A DNA stretch of 64,000 nucleotides, from positions 186,001-250,000 of the forward strand of contig JAGVSM010001316.1 in the NCBI GenBank assembly GCA_022494885.1. The letters run 5' to 3'. The position numbers and the translations under genes were made by a program. This stretch comes from Micrasema longulum. Its lineage: Eukaryota; Arthropoda; Insecta; Trichoptera; Brachycentridae. Below are positions 1-11,414 of this stretch, piece by piece (the first letter of the stretch is position 1; each line of letters starts with the position of its first letter). The notes below the pieces were generated by a model. It made no database searches, had not been told where the DNA came from, and saw nothing but the letters and a program-made list of their open reading frames with translations.

Positions 1-335
1 TATTAAAGACACTGAAGGCCGATCAATCTTCAATGTTAATATTGTTTGGAACGCGTGTATGAGAAATTTTTAACCTTCATCTATCTACTCTCATGCTTGC
101 CTGGTAATACCGTTTGAAAGAACCCTAATATGAGGGTTTAAAGAGATAGTATTGAATTCCTAGAATATTGAATGTCCAGACATCTTGCATTTTTCGCTAC
201 TTTTTAGAAAGATACGCAGCTCGTACAGTGATAAAAAATGTTTTAATTTAATCCAGTAAGAATTTCACATGGGTACCAAGTGGAATATCAATATCAGAAC
301 TGACGCATTAAGCTGTATTTTATAAGACCGTGCTA
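1..335. other. AT-rich sequence, nothing recognised
   Basis: No coding, RNA or repeat signal was found before the tandem array begins at about 336. Confidence 0.5.
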
Positions 336-1395
336 TCAAATTACGGAAATGTAATGTTTTTTAAATATTTTTATTTCAATTAATAAATAATAAAATTGAT
401 TCTCTAAACCTACTTGAAAGACTTCCATTCCGTGTGCCATCTAGACCGACAAGACAAAATCTTCTGTTTTACACTGAAAACGCATCAACAAACTATTTTA
501 AACAATCTACAATACCTAGAATATGTGACCAATATAACAATTTACTTACCAAGGTTGATATTTTTTGTGACAATACATGTAAATTTAGGTAAAAAATTAT
601 AGAAATTACTGAAATGTAATGTTTTTTTGACATTTTTATTCAAATTAATAAATAATAAAATTGATTTTCCAAACCTACTTGAAAGACTTCCATTCCGTGT
701 GCCATCTAGACCGACAAGGCAAAATCTTCTGTTTTACACTGAAAACGCGTCAACAAACTATTTTAAACAATCTACAATACCTAGAATATGTGACCAATAT
801 AACAATATATTTACCGAGGCTGATATTTTTTGTGACAATGTATGTAAATTAAGGCAAAAAATATAGAAACGACTGAAATGTAATGTTTTTTTAACATTTT
901 TATTCAAATTAATAAATAATAAAATTGATTCTCTAAACCTACTTGAAAAACTTCTATTCCGTGTGCCATCTAGACCGACAAGACAAAATCTTCTATTTTA
1001 CACTGAAAACGCATCAACAAACTATTTTAAACAATCTACAATACCTAGAATATGTGACCAATATAACAATATATTTACCGAGGCTGATATTTTTTGTGAC
1101 AATGTATGTAAATTTAGGTCAAAAAATATAGAAATTACTGAAATGTAATGTTTTTTTAACATTTTTATTCAAATTGATAAATAATAAAATTGATTCTCTA
1201 AACCTACTTGAAAGACTTCTATTCCGTAAGCCATCTAGACCGACACGACAAAATCTTCTGTGTTACACTGAAAACGCGTCAACAAACTATTTTAAACAAT
1301 CTGCAATACCTAGAATATGTGACCAATATAACAATATATTTACCGAGGCTGATATTTTTTGTGACAATGTATGTAAATTTAGGTAAAAAATTAGA
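336..1395 (+). repeat. Tandem array, four 265-bp units, each a LINE C-terminus
   Basis: Four near-identical units start with ttgattctct or a close variant at 396, 661, 925 and 1190, so the period is 264-265 bp. Each unit encodes the C-terminal end of a CR1/Jockey-type RT protein. The reading runs FLFKLINNKID, then NLLERLPFRVPSRPTRQ, then TNYFKQSTIPRICDQYN, then DIFCDN, and stops just after VCKFR. The pattern P-x-R-x-x-R ... TNY ... IPRI ... YN ... DIF is the typical end of such proteins. Because 265 is not a multiple of three, the frame shifts by one in each unit, so the array cannot encode one continuous repeat protein. A partial unit (only the stretch before ttgatt) precedes the first copy. 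The array is therefore an amplification of a dead retrotransposon end, not a gene. Confidence 0.85.
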
Positions 1396-1625
1396 GAAAT
1401 TTGAGAGAAGCAGATATTTAACTTTATTATTATTATTATATACATATTTTTTCATTTCGTTTCTTTTACATTTATTATATTGAACATAATTTAAATGATT
1501 GTATTAAGTGTAAACAATTTTTTTGGTGTGTGATGAGTTTTTTACACTAATATACAAAGAAATTGGCAATATATTTGTACATACTGTTTGTTTACCTAAT
1601 AAAATAAATAAATTAAATAATTAAT
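1190..1625 (+). mobile_element. LINE 3' end (last array unit plus 3' UTR)
   Basis: The last array unit runs on into unrepeated sequence that looks like the element's own 3' UTR. The RT frame stops at 1386. An AT-rich segment of about 200 bp follows and ends in a tail of the type taataaaataaataaatt at about 1595-1620. This suggests that the tandem duplication happened inside, or on the 5' side of, an otherwise ordinary 5'-truncated LINE copy. The clade is CR1/Jockey-like by the C-terminal motif only. Confidence 0.6.
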
Positions 1626-1629
1626 TAAT

Positions 1630-3625
1630 ATTCATATTTAAATCGTAAAAAAACTTCAAATCATTTCATTATTTATGATTTTATAAATGACCTACTAATT
1701 ATGTATTTATATTTAAACACTTTAATTACTTCATTTCATTTTGACTAACTGTGATAATATTGTGTAAGACTGATCACTTTAAATTCATATAATTAATTAT
1801 CGATATACGCTGCATTTAGTGTTCTGATACAGTGTCCTTTGCACCCACGGATGGTGATAGGGAAGTATGTAAATGATAATGCATACGTTTACAGTTTTTG
1901 TTTTACGATTATCAAAATGAACGAATATTAAATATTGACTAATGTCTATTAAAAATCATATGGACTGTTTCTACTTTAAAAAGTTTACTCAAACTTATTA
2001 TTTATATGGTGCGGCAATATAATTCTTTATTCACCCTAAATAGGTATTTATGTAAGAAATAATACAGAAAAAATATCTTAGACTGGTGGTCCGCATTTTA
2101 ATAATGATAATTTTTAAGAATTTCTAGGATAATAAAACCAACCATTGAATAGTTAAGTTGCATTTTTTTACTAACAAAGGCATAGCAATAATACTGATCA
2201 AAAAATATAAAAATCGGGCAGACAAATATTTTGTATCCTCAAAATACTATAAAAATTAAGGTGTACATATATAAACTCTCAAAAGACTGTGGTAAATAAT
2301 TCCTTAGCGCGCGGTGATGTTATATCTTGTTAACACAAGCAAAAGACGGAACATTCCATGTTCAGACATTTGAAAAAAAAAACTTCCAGACATACTGTTA
2401 AATTGAGCGTGTTGTTCAGATGCCCTTTGAAATATATGTATGTTTATGTAATAATATTAAATTATTATTTTTGAAATTATTTAATTATGTGCGTGCTTCC
2501 ACTTTCCATTATGTTGTATTCCAACTCAACACATGGCCCTTAGCCTCGTAGAGTTTGAGATTCGCTATTATTATATTTTGTATTTGTTTGAATAAAAAAA
2601 AAATATATTCCTGTTCCATAATTCATAAAAAGAAATATATAATTTAGCCATGTTCTAGAAAAGTAAATTAAAAATCATAAATACGCCGCTCATTTAAGAT
2701 ACGTGCGTCCCCGATAACTGTCAATATCAGACTGAATCTGTTTCACACAAACACTGGCCACAGAACAACGTCTCTGTTTCCCTTGTTATAAAATATTTCT
2801 CCGTGTTCTATCTCAAACAGATTAATTGTATTGGCGGACATTCATTCGTCGCGTAGCAAGGATAAATATTTTTTGTATTAAAATCCAGCATAGTTATACA
2901 AATTTTTGTTTTCAAATCCAATGAGAAAATGTCAATTTAAAGAATATGAAAAATTCAAATTCATAATTTAAAAAATAAGAGAGATATGTTAAGTCATGTA
3001 TCGTATTTAGACTAATGTGACATTACAGCCACACAAGAGTGAAAAATATCAATCTAATCGCTTCATTTGGTAAAAAATAATGCTTTTAGTAAAATGATGT
3101 AATTGAAAAAAGAAACAAATTGATTAAAATATTATATTTAAGCTCTTTCATAAAACGATTTCCGAAAACAAAAACAAAAATACGGCAAAGAATATTTCAC
3201 ACAAAGCCCCATCAAAAAATGTTGCATGAGGAAAAATCCTAAATCATAATACTGTCGTTGATAATTCGCGTCACGATCTAGGCACGGGTTGGCAGTTTCT
3301 ACACAAACATCCAAGGGACGCTTATGCTTGTATATAATATATCAAACGTAATGTATGGTATTATAAATATATGTAGGATGGGTAAAGTAGAGGACGATAC
3401 CCGCTGTGACCCGTTTCTTATGTAAACTTAGTCCGGAAGCCATTTCCAACGGCCGCGGCCCGTGCATGAATTACGGGAGTCAAAGTTAAAACACCTTTAC
3501 ATCCACGAAGGCCTCCTTGTAATTTATAGGCTCCTGGTATTTTCAGATTTCAAATTTTGACTTTTCACTAAAAGTTCTGATTATTTAAAATTAAATCATT
3601 ATTTATTAGATCATTATTAAAAAAG
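1630..3625. other. AT-rich sequence, nothing recognised
   Basis: I see no RT motif, tRNA-like box or inverted repeat. The part from about 3260 to 3530 is richer in G and C than its surroundings, but neither strand gives a reading I recognise. Confidence 0.4.
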
Positions 3626-3626
3626 G

Positions 3627-3730
3627 TAAAGGAATTTGTGTGTCTGGGAAGTATGTTTACTAGGGATAGAATGACTGAGAAAGATATTGAAAGGAGGGTG
3701 AGTGCCGAGAACAGAGTGAACGGTGCACTA
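3627..3730 (+). pseudogene. Short RT fragment (RTE/LINE type)
   Basis: The plus strand reads KVKEFVCLGSMFTRDRM and continues DIERRVSAENRVNGAL. This matches the stretch after the RT active site found in many animal LINEs, with the pattern F-x-Y/C-L-G-S-x-x-x-R-D-G ... E-I-x-R-R-I-x-x-x-N ... G-A-L. Only about 35 codons survive, and the fragment runs directly into the T-rich tail of the next element. A second relic of the same segment lies at 56345-56510. Confidence 0.55.
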
Positions 3731-4105
3731 TTTTTTTTTTTTTAAAGCCAATCAACAGGCTTAAGCAAGCTCTAATAGATTGGTATTAATAAGTAATACT
3801 TAAACTAAAAAGTCTTAAAATCTACTCAAACTTACAAAATGTATTAACAAAAGGTATAAATATGGCATAATCTAGGCGGAAATAGCAAGTGTGACATCGT
3901 GATTCAGGAGAGACAACACCGCTTGCTTCTTAAATGCCTGCCCTTGCTGTAAGAACACATCGACAGTACCGTTAAGTGAGATTTCGTTCACTGTTCTGAG
4001 GATCCTTGGCAGAGGGGAAAAGAATCCGATGTTAGTTTTATAATTTCCCACTGCAAAAACAGGATTGTTACGCAAGTTACGGCGAGGTACATTAAGGTTT
4101 ATCTA
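3731..4105 (-). pseudogene. LINE C-terminus with A-tail (CR1/Jockey-like)
   Basis: On the minus strand the reading begins NLNVPRRNLRNNPVFAVG and continues YKTNIGFFSPLPRILRTVNE, then DVFLQQGQAFKKQ, and stops near 3872. This is the CR1/Jockey C-terminal pattern (P-x-R-x-x-R ... TN-x-G-x-x-SP-x-PRI-x-x-x-N ... D-x-F). The 3' UTR on the low-coordinate side ends in a T-run at 3731-3742, which is the A-tail of a minus-strand insertion. The copy is truncated at about 4105 and nothing upstream in the RT is kept. It is not the same family as the array at 336-1395. Confidence 0.75.
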
Positions 4106-4155
4106 AGCAAGGATATCATGGGCGTCTATACAGTTAGATATCGATTTGGGCAAGA

Positions 4156-4637
4156 ATATCGTTTTCGGTAAGGACAAGTCTGAAGGTTAATAAGATGTTG
4201 TTTTGAATGAAATATTACAACCAGAATTAAAATACAATTCTATAAAAAAAGGTTTCAACTAAAATATTTCAATAAATTAAAATTTTTTAAAGTATTACCG
4301 AATGCATAATTTTACGTAGGAAAAAAGGAAAATAAAGGGCAATTTACTATCTTCAAATTATTACAACAAATTTTAGTTCGATACTTAGTGATTATTGAAA
4401 TCCCAGATACCTAAGTTAAGTCTAAATTTTAAATGACGTAATTTGCCGGTCTAAAAGTAATTATATTTTAGTTACATAAAACTTTTAAGTATATTTTTTA
4501 ACAGAAATAACTTTAAAAAATATTTTTTATCTCATTTATGTTTTTTTATTATTGCGCGGTTAAAAAAAAACATTCGTTTTAAAATGGCAAAATCGTATTA
4601 TTTCCTCATGTTGCGTTCGTTTTACCAGACTACAGCC
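4156..4637 (+). mobile_element. MITE-A, copy lacking its left end
   Basis: This aligns by eye with the complete MITE at 24870-25539. Shared stretches are ggtttcaactaaaatatttc, agtattaccgaa, cccagataccta and gtctaaaagtaattatattt. The right end tttaccagactacagcc at 4621-4637 is identical in both. The left terminal inverted repeat is missing, so the copy is 5'-truncated or recombined. No coding capacity is visible. Confidence 0.75.
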
Positions 4638-4845
4638 TTAAAGGATAATTTATTAGAGTCACATTGAACGAAATGTTCAAGAAACAAAATTTTTTGATCG
4701 CGTGATTTTCAATACACCATAACTTTTTAACCAAATTCAAATCCATAACTAAAATTCATAGTAAAATAATAATTATTTTGATATTAATAGTACATTTCAA
4801 AATATCGTGTCTGAGATTACTGGTGTTTTTTTGTATCATTGTATC

Positions 4846-5308
4846 GTAATATTGTATGCTTTGTTTAGTTAATCAATATTTAAAAAATATATTCCTGCAT
4901 ACGGATCAATAAAATTAAAAAACTATGGATATTGGCAAAAATTACTGGTAAATATAATCCATAATAAGTTTTACAAACAAAGTGGACGTCAGATTTTTAT
5001 TTCAACTTAACAAAGCATTACAATAAAAGTGGACTTCGGTATTTTATTTACGTAAAAAATAGCTTATTGCGAAAATTTCTACATTTTTAACTTTAAAACG
5101 GTAAAAATTAGACCCCTTATTGTATCCTCTAATATTTAAAGAAAAAAAGTTTTATAAATAAACAAAAAAAGATACTTAATTTAAAATCATTATTATTATA
5201 ATTATCGGTCATTTATTGCCAATACCCATAGTTTTTTAATTTTATTGATCCGTATGCAGGAAGATATTTTTGAAGTATCAAATAACTAAACAAAGCATAA
5301 AATATTAC
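4846..5308. mobile_element. MITE-B with roughly 105-bp terminal inverted repeats
   Basis: The left arm (from about 4846 to 4960) starts gtaatattgtatgctttg and contains tcctgcatacggatcaataa and aaactatggatattggc. The right arm (about 5200-5308) is its reverse complement, with only a few differences. Between the arms are about 250 bp of AT-rich sequence with no open frame of note. The long inverted repeats and short length fit a non-autonomous DNA transposon. I could not settle the target duplication, because the flanking bases themselves continue the inverted repeat. Confidence 0.75.
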
Positions 5309-5319
5309 AATGATTGTGA

Positions 5320-6940
5320 TTTCCCATGTGTATGATGTAGTTATACGTTTAGTTTTTTCAAATGAATATTTTTAATAAACTAGAAAAATTATAATTCTAA
5401 AAAAAAAAATTTACAATATTTGCCCTGCACCCTCTTTTGTAAATACTTAATCTCAGGCAATGTGGTTGGGCTTTAGGGGATGGTTGGTCAAGACCAAAAA
5501 CAAACGCCGAGATTAGGCAAACAGAAAAAGTAGAGTATTTTTATGACAATGTTATACAATCATAAATTCGATTTATCCCGTGTCTAGACGCACCGCAAAC
5601 ACTGAACAAGTGGGGGTGGTTCGTTATTTAAAAAACAAAGTGACCAAAAGGAGCCTCGAGAAGCAAAATTCCTAATTAACATCATACAAACATTGCTACT
5701 TATCAAATATTTACATAAAAAAGGATTTTTTGAAAGTAATTAATCTGTTTTTTATTCTGCGATGCAAGTTTTTTTATGTATGATAAGCAGTTGTAAAGTG
5801 ACTAGGTTGTATAAGTTTGAATTATTAATGGGACTCGTCCACATTTTTAATAAATAACACAATTAAAAAATAACTATTTAATGGTTATATACTCGTGGTT
5901 ATAATGAATGAATTATTCAATAGTAAAAACATTTTCAAATGCTTGAAGCATCCGAACTTTATATTCTCGAATTTTATATTTTATATTTCATTTTTCTATG
6001 AACAATGAACATCTTACACATATGAAATGCTGGCATTTTCTTCAAAGTGTTGTTGCTAAGCAAATATTACTTTTAAAATATTTTTTTGGTGAATTACAAA
6101 AAAATATTAAAATTTTCACTAATTTACTTACAATTCATATATTGAATAATAAAGTAACGTTTTCCGAACTTCATGAGACTACAAGCCATGTGTTGAATTA
6201 GGATTTTACATAATGAAAATCGGAAGCAAACGTATTTAAAAATTCGAAAATTATATCCGCAGCACAAAACGATATTTTTGAAATTCAAACGCATTATTAT
6301 AATGTTCTTTCGACTTATTCGACAATAAAAAATAAATCAAACTTAAATAATCGGGTTCAAACTATATCCATAATTTGTAAATCTGTCATATAAAAGTAAG
6401 TACGTCCACCTTATCGCATTCATATACGCGTATTAATATTTGCAAGAATTTATTAGCATTGTTGTAAAATTAATTATAATAATTTATCTGTCGCGTAATA
6501 GCAATGTATGCTTTATGTAGATTGTATTTTTATGTGTACATTTTGTCGCTTTTCCAAAACACAAGAACGGAGCTATCATCGTTCCCTGGTATTTATAGTA
6601 GGATTAAGGTTGTGGAGTTTCATCTATTTAATGGGCTAAACCCATTTCCCCTCACCAGGCGCTATGGGGTTTCCGAAAGCCTTAAATCTCTTACTTAGTA
6701 AGAAATGATCGTCTTGTGCGTCATGCATTTATTAATATTTTAAATACGCTGTATATTTTATCGCGTTAATATTTTGAAAAATATTTATATTGAAATTAAG
6801 AAAAATTGTAAAAAAAAATAAGTAAATTTTTTTATCACACCCCAGAATATGTATTTTCAAAGAAGATTGCACGTTTTTAAAATATACTTGAGAAAATGCA
6901 TGTTTGTAGATTATAAAATAAAATTATATTTTGGCTGAAG
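5320..6940. other. AT-rich sequence, nothing firm
   Basis: No transposon end or protein motif was recognised. A short, less AT-rich patch at about 6540-6700 reads through in one plus frame (64 codons), but the peptide resembles no family I know. I do not call it a gene. Confidence 0.4.
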
Positions 6941-6954
6941 AAAGAAAGACATGT

Positions 6955-7240
6955 CTGTGTCTGGGCGGACAAAGAACAGTTATGTGTGTGAAATAGAACT
7001 AAGATCCTGGACGAGTGTTTTTGACACGATAGCTACTCTAAGGTTGATCCTAATAAATACAATTTAATATAGATAAATTTGCATAGTGGTGTAGTGGCCG
7101 GTGCGTTTGCCTATCATACGTAAGGTGGCAAATTCAATTCTTGGCGAATTCGACATGAAATTTTTGTTGTAAAGGTGATTTTACACTAAAATCTTCATTG
7201 TTAAAAATTATCCAGAATTGGAATACTAATGCAGATCCTT
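6955..7240 (+). mobile_element. SINE-4 copy
   Basis: Segments typical of the SINE-4 family appear in order: gggcggacaaagaacagtta, then tgtgtgaaatagaacta, then a tRNA-like core (gtggtgtagtggccgg ... gtttgcctatcat ... caattcttggc). These are followed by gaattcgacatgaaattt. The A-box-like and B-box-like parts are both degenerate. Other copies of the same order of segments are at 11200, 27150, 29975, 36290, 36680, 45120, 51830, 55270, 59320, 62690 and 63245. Confidence 0.6.
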
Positions 7241-7259
7241 ATACACTATAATTTAAATG

Positions 7260-7735
7260 TTCTTTATACACCGGTTGTGGAAAGGGTATAACGATAATGA
7301 TTTTAAGAAGTAAAAAAAAATACACAAGTTTTTTCAAATAACACCATAAACATTTTTCCGTAAACAAAAAATCGATGTTTATCGTAGCAATGGTATGAGT
7401 TATTGAAATTTTAATTTGGCTACCATGAAATCATAAAATTAGAAAACATCTTTATAAAACCTTGTTCATCAATGCTAATTGATGCCTTATCGGTAGCCCT
7501 CAATTCAACTTAATTTCATAGTTACGAGCTATAATTACATGACAAATTTTGTACAAATAAAATAGTCCTAACTATTTTTTAAATCTGTCATTATTTATGT
7601 CATCGTGTTGGAATTGTTATCAACATTTCAAATAAAATAATGTAAAATATATTGTACAACTTATTTCAATAAATGAAAGTACTTGTATATCTGATGTTTA
7701 TACGGGTAATTATTATCTACGATACGTTTGATCGC
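7260..7735. other. AT-rich sequence, nothing recognised
   Basis: No motif or repeat end was identified here. Confidence 0.4.
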
Positions 7736-7739
7736 TTCT

Positions 7740-7930
7740 CCTTTGAGTCATCCAATCTTTGCCGCACGCTCTCCTAGTGTAATCTGCTCTCCTGATTAAA
7801 GCCGGAACGTGTAGAGTGGTCGTAAAGAAGGGTTACGTCATCAAGGTATTCCATGTCATGTGTGACACATTTGTCGTTGATGAGACTCTTCTTATGTTCT
7901 CCTAATACCACGGAGGTAAATAACGCCCGA
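7740..7930 (-). pseudogene. Possible RT active-site fragment
   Basis: The minus strand is less AT-rich than its surroundings and reads through about 50 codons without a stop, including MEYLDDVTLLYDHSTRSG. The L-D-D-V-x-L-L core resembles the Y/F-A-D-D-x-x-L-L active-site block of LINE RTs, with Leu in place of Ala. The rest of the RT domain is not visible, so this rests on a short match and could be chance. A protein-profile search of the six-frame translation would decide it. Confidence 0.3.
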
Positions 7931-7934
7931 TTTT

Positions 7935-9215
7935 CTATCTGAAAAAAACTGTTTATACTTGTGATGATAGACAGCGATTCGCGCAGTTTCCTGCTAAATA
8001 ATCATCGTTGTCTTGGAAAGGTTAAAAGTAATTAAAATCTTTAATTTGACCAGAAGAAAAAAAGTTAGGGAGCTAAAGTAATATCCACGCCCTGGTTGTT
8101 CAATCATAAGTGATCGTTGAAAATGGAAAGTAGTTAGTTATTTTCATAATTTTGAAAAAAGAATATTTTTTTAATAGAAAAGGTGATTAGATACGTACAT
8201 TAATTTTTTTACTAATTATTAAACAACCCGGCCTATTTTTATGATTACGCATAAAGACTGGTTAATATTTAATTCGATGGGTACTGCTGATGTTTTGACA
8301 ATAATTATTGGATTTATTTACATTCCGACTTTTACATCAAATTTTGTGAACAGTCTCATACAACACGGCATTTTACGGAAATCTATCAACCATTACCCGA
8401 GAGTTACTTGTACAATAATTCATATAAAACATTCAGTTGTGTTCATTTCATATATAAAATACATACACGTAAATCTAGCGATAGTAAAGCATTGCCGGAT
8501 TGAGCAAGTTTGAAATAAAAATATTTTTTTTAAAATGAAAACACAAAGAGATATGTGATCAAATCTTGTAAATTAAAAAAATATCTAACATTATATATTA
8601 AAACAAATTAAAAAGTGTGAAACGAATAAGAAGAGAAATATGTAGGTAATGCTTATATATTAATAATTGTTTTAATGTTTGCCTTCGTTCATCTTTTACA
8701 CTTAATTTTAATTGAAAAACCTTTTTGTGTATGTTAAAAAAAAACACTTCTATCCTACAAGAAACGGTTTCACTTAGGTAGAGGAAGCATTTAATATAAA
8801 GATAATATAATAGGATGTAAAATGTGTAATAAAAATATTAAAAAAATATTTATATTCTTTCAAACTATTTTATTAATTGTTTCTTTTAATATTTTTATTG
8901 AATGAATGTATTTTATTCAAAAAATAATGATAACCCTTTATATTCTTACGCCACATTCTTTTTTTATTCGGTGGTATTCTGAGCGAGCGGTTTAGTTTTA
9001 TCACCTCGCTTCAGTTGAGAACGAGTTCAAGTAGGCGAAACAAACAGGTCACTGATTTTTATTTACCGCACCCTATAAATTAACCACGTAGGCTCGAATG
9101 AACTACCAGATGATCAAGCTTATATTTATAAATAAAAAATAATAATTTTGAAGTGATTTGTACGTTTTCTAAAAATTAAACCGTTAAAATGATTTCTTAA
9201 ATTGCTTTATTAAAA
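7935..9215. other. AT-rich sequence, nothing firm
   Basis: An open frame at 8241-8513 (plus, 90 codons) has no recognisable domain. A 30-bp stretch at about 8478-8507 (atctagcgatagtaaagcat) recurs with small changes at about 54233-54258, so part of this may belong to a repeat. Confidence 0.35.
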
Positions 9216-9221
9216 TGTACC

Positions 9222-9640
9222 GTAATAAGGTAAATAATTATTGTGCCTAGTGAGGAATTTAGGACGGGAAATTACGTTAAATAAATGTTTTCTTGCGAGC
9301 GGTAAAAATTGGAGCATCAAATTGTACTGCGAAGTTTCCTGAAAATGTACGAATAAAATATTAAATAAACATTTTGATAAAAACGAATTACGTTGGTCGA
9401 CGTCACTAGTTCATATGAATAAACCAAAGAGAGTTATGTAAGATTTCTGGTTTGATTGCCGTTAATGAACCAATAGGCAGAACCAGAAATAAGCGGAAGA
9501 GAACCTTTGACGTCACAAGCGGAGTTATTTCAGAAATACAAAACTTTAAAAAATCATAGCGCTTATAATACGATATACGAAAATTGTGACAAAAATCTTG
9601 GGCTAGTTTTATAGACTATTAACAAATTTATTTTCTCAAA
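9222..9640 (-). repeat. Interspersed repeat R5, copy 1
   Basis: This is a minus-strand copy of a non-coding repeat also present at 29450-29870 and 32365-32590. Shared blocks in plus-copy orientation are gaaataactccgcgtgtgac, then gtcagaggttctnttccnctta, then ttctgccaa, then ttggttgattcatatgaac, then agtgacgtcgtt, then taccgcg. It contains CRE-like TGACGTCA sequences. I see neither terminal inverted repeats nor a tail, so the class is unknown. Confidence 0.65.
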
Positions 9641-9851
9641 AACCACTGAATTTCCTCAATTCTTTATTTCATCATTTTACCTTTCCGCACTCAGCAATGT
9701 ACAGGATTCTGCATATTAACATCAAATATATTAAATGCAAGGTTTTTTAACCATCTGTAACGTGAAGGTAAAGTGATCAGTCTCGCGCTTCAGATTCCAG
9801 TTCAGGTACAAAATATTGTACTGTACAACTAACTTAAAAACCCGGATATTT

Positions 9852-10274
9852 AAATTTGTTGCAACAGAGAGGGAAAACATTTTTGAGAAGAGAATATAGG
9901 AGTCTAGGCATTTACAGGGCTTATGAACTGTCGTTGGCTGGTTTAAGTGGCCACTTTACACACTGTGTAACATTTACCATTCTGCCTACGTTTGAACATC
10001 CACTTTCCTCAACTCTTCCATCTGTTGACTTTTGTAAAGTAAAAGAGCTGAAACCTTTATCAAGTGGGTGAGATTTATCCGGCTGAACCAATTTATCTAC
10101 TAGACAACGCCTGAAAACAATTTTCCAGTTTACAAAGTTATTTTTTTACCAGGAAGTTAATTCAACAATGTTTTGAGTATGTAAAAATGCTTGCAGAGTG
10201 GCTGGATTTTCTCCCTAGGGAGTTGTTCATATGAACAAAGAAAATCCAACCAGTCTGCAAGCATTTGGACATAC
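9852..10274 (+). mobile_element. FB family element (subfamily A)
   Basis: The copy starts aaatttgttgcaacagagag and carries the FB interior: gtctaggcatttacagggct, tggccactttacacactgtg, gaacatccac, ctgaaacctttatca and caacgcctgaaaacaatttt. The right end is a hairpin: ttttgagtatgtaaaaatgc ... ctggattttctccc is followed, after ctagggagttgttcatatga, by its reverse complement up to about 10274. It has no coding capacity. The right boundary abuts a minus-strand LINE tail. Confidence 0.75.
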
Positions 10275-11060
10275 TCAAAACCAGTATATTTATTTATTCA
10301 TACATATTATCATATTACATACATTGTTTTTTACACTTTGCCTAGCTAACAAGGGTACATATCCCGTTCCAAGGTAGGCAATTACATTTTAATACATAAT
10401 AATTATTAACAAGTTAAAAGAAAGAACAGACAAATAAAATATAAACTTACTTGTATACAGATATTGATACATACACACTTACATACAGACATATATACAT
10501 ATACATGCATATACATATATGCATACATATGTACATATATATACATACATACACACATATACATTTATTTTATTTTATTTAACACTATATATACATATGC
10601 AATATATATACATATAATGGCGGGCATATGGCCTTAAGGCAATTTCATCATACCTACCCAAACCGTTAAGTTATTTAATTATAAGTTATTAAATAACAAA
10701 TACATGGACATATTGAATCTTACAATTATATTAAAAAATAAAAAACAAAGATTAACAATATAAAAAAATATATAAAAAATTAACACAATACTACGAATAT
10801 AAAAAAATAACACTATACTTGAAGAGAGGAGAGGGGATGGGAAGAAAAGAAGAAGGATAAAGAAACAATTTAAATATTTAGATAGTGACATTTCAATCTT
10901 GACTTAAATGTTAGTCTCTCAGATTAGTGTGTAGATTATTCCACAATCGAGCGGCTACTAATGTGAAAAAGGAAGCAAGAAAATTAGAGCGATGACAGGG
11001 TATTAAAAGGGTTCTCTCCTTACGAGAACGAAGAGGTAGTCCGTGTTGTGAAAGAGGTTG
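10275..11060 (-). pseudogene. LINE C-terminus, 3' UTR and tail
   Basis: The minus strand between 11060 and 10870 reads PLSQHGLPLRSRKERTLLIP, then CHRSNFLASFFTLVAARLWN, then NLHTNLRD. The pattern R-x-x-x-L-L-I-P ... F-x-x-S-F-x-x-x-A-A-R-L-W-N-x-L is the usual C-terminus of R1/CR1-type retrotransposon proteins. The stop at 10911 falls inside the conserved part, so the frame is damaged. The rest down to 10275 is AT-rich 3' UTR interrupted by the tacata microsatellite, and ends in a T-rich stretch next to the FB element. Confidence 0.65.
10440..10625. repeat. Microsatellite, (TACATA)n-like
   Basis: Long irregular runs of tacata, acatat and tacatg. A shorter run of the same type at about 11080-11135 interrupts the LINE fragment's upstream side. 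Confidence 0.85.
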
Positions 11061-11199
11061 GAAGAACTCTATCAGATAAACGGGCATATTCATACACAAA
11101 TGCATATACCCATGCGCATACACATACATACGTACAAAATTTAATTCTTTTTTCTTTATTTTCAACATCCAGTAAGAATTTACAATCCGCGGCATGCAT

Positions 11200-11410
11200 G
11201 CATCAACCTCTCCGACTCCCTACGACTAATTCCATGAAAGAGTGGGGATATAGAGTGAATATCACATCCACTTTTCCAGGAATCGAACCTACACTCTTAA
11301 GCATGATGGGCAAACGCCCCAATCACTACAGCACAAGGCGGACTAATTTCCACTCGATTTTTTTTTGAGGGTTTTTACCTGAGAGTAGTCATCGAGTCGT
11401 ATACACTAAA
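11200..11410 (-). mobile_element. SINE-4 copy
   Basis: A reverse-strand tRNA-like core (ccaggaatcgaacctaca ... atgatgggcaaacg ... atcactacagcacaaggcgg) is followed by actaatttccactcgatttt and tttttacctgagagtagtca. These segments and this order match the other minus-strand SINE-4 copies. The part on the low-coordinate side diverges. Confidence 0.7.
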
Positions 11411-11414
11411 ATGA

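Noticed and set aside
627..1483. Repeat protein gene
   Set aside because: The unit is 265 bp, so the frame changes each unit. The peptides are LINE C-termini with stops.
10440..10625. CRISPR-like array
   Set aside because: The repeats are a simple microsatellite without spacers, and the genome is eukaryotic.
10679..10891. Hydrophobic membrane protein on the minus strand
   Set aside because: Phe/Leu/Ile-rich translation of an A-rich 3' UTR beside a microsatellite; no family resemblance.
11048..11368. Plus-strand protein of 106 codons
   Set aside because: It is an antisense reading across a LINE fragment, a microsatellite and a SINE-4 copy.
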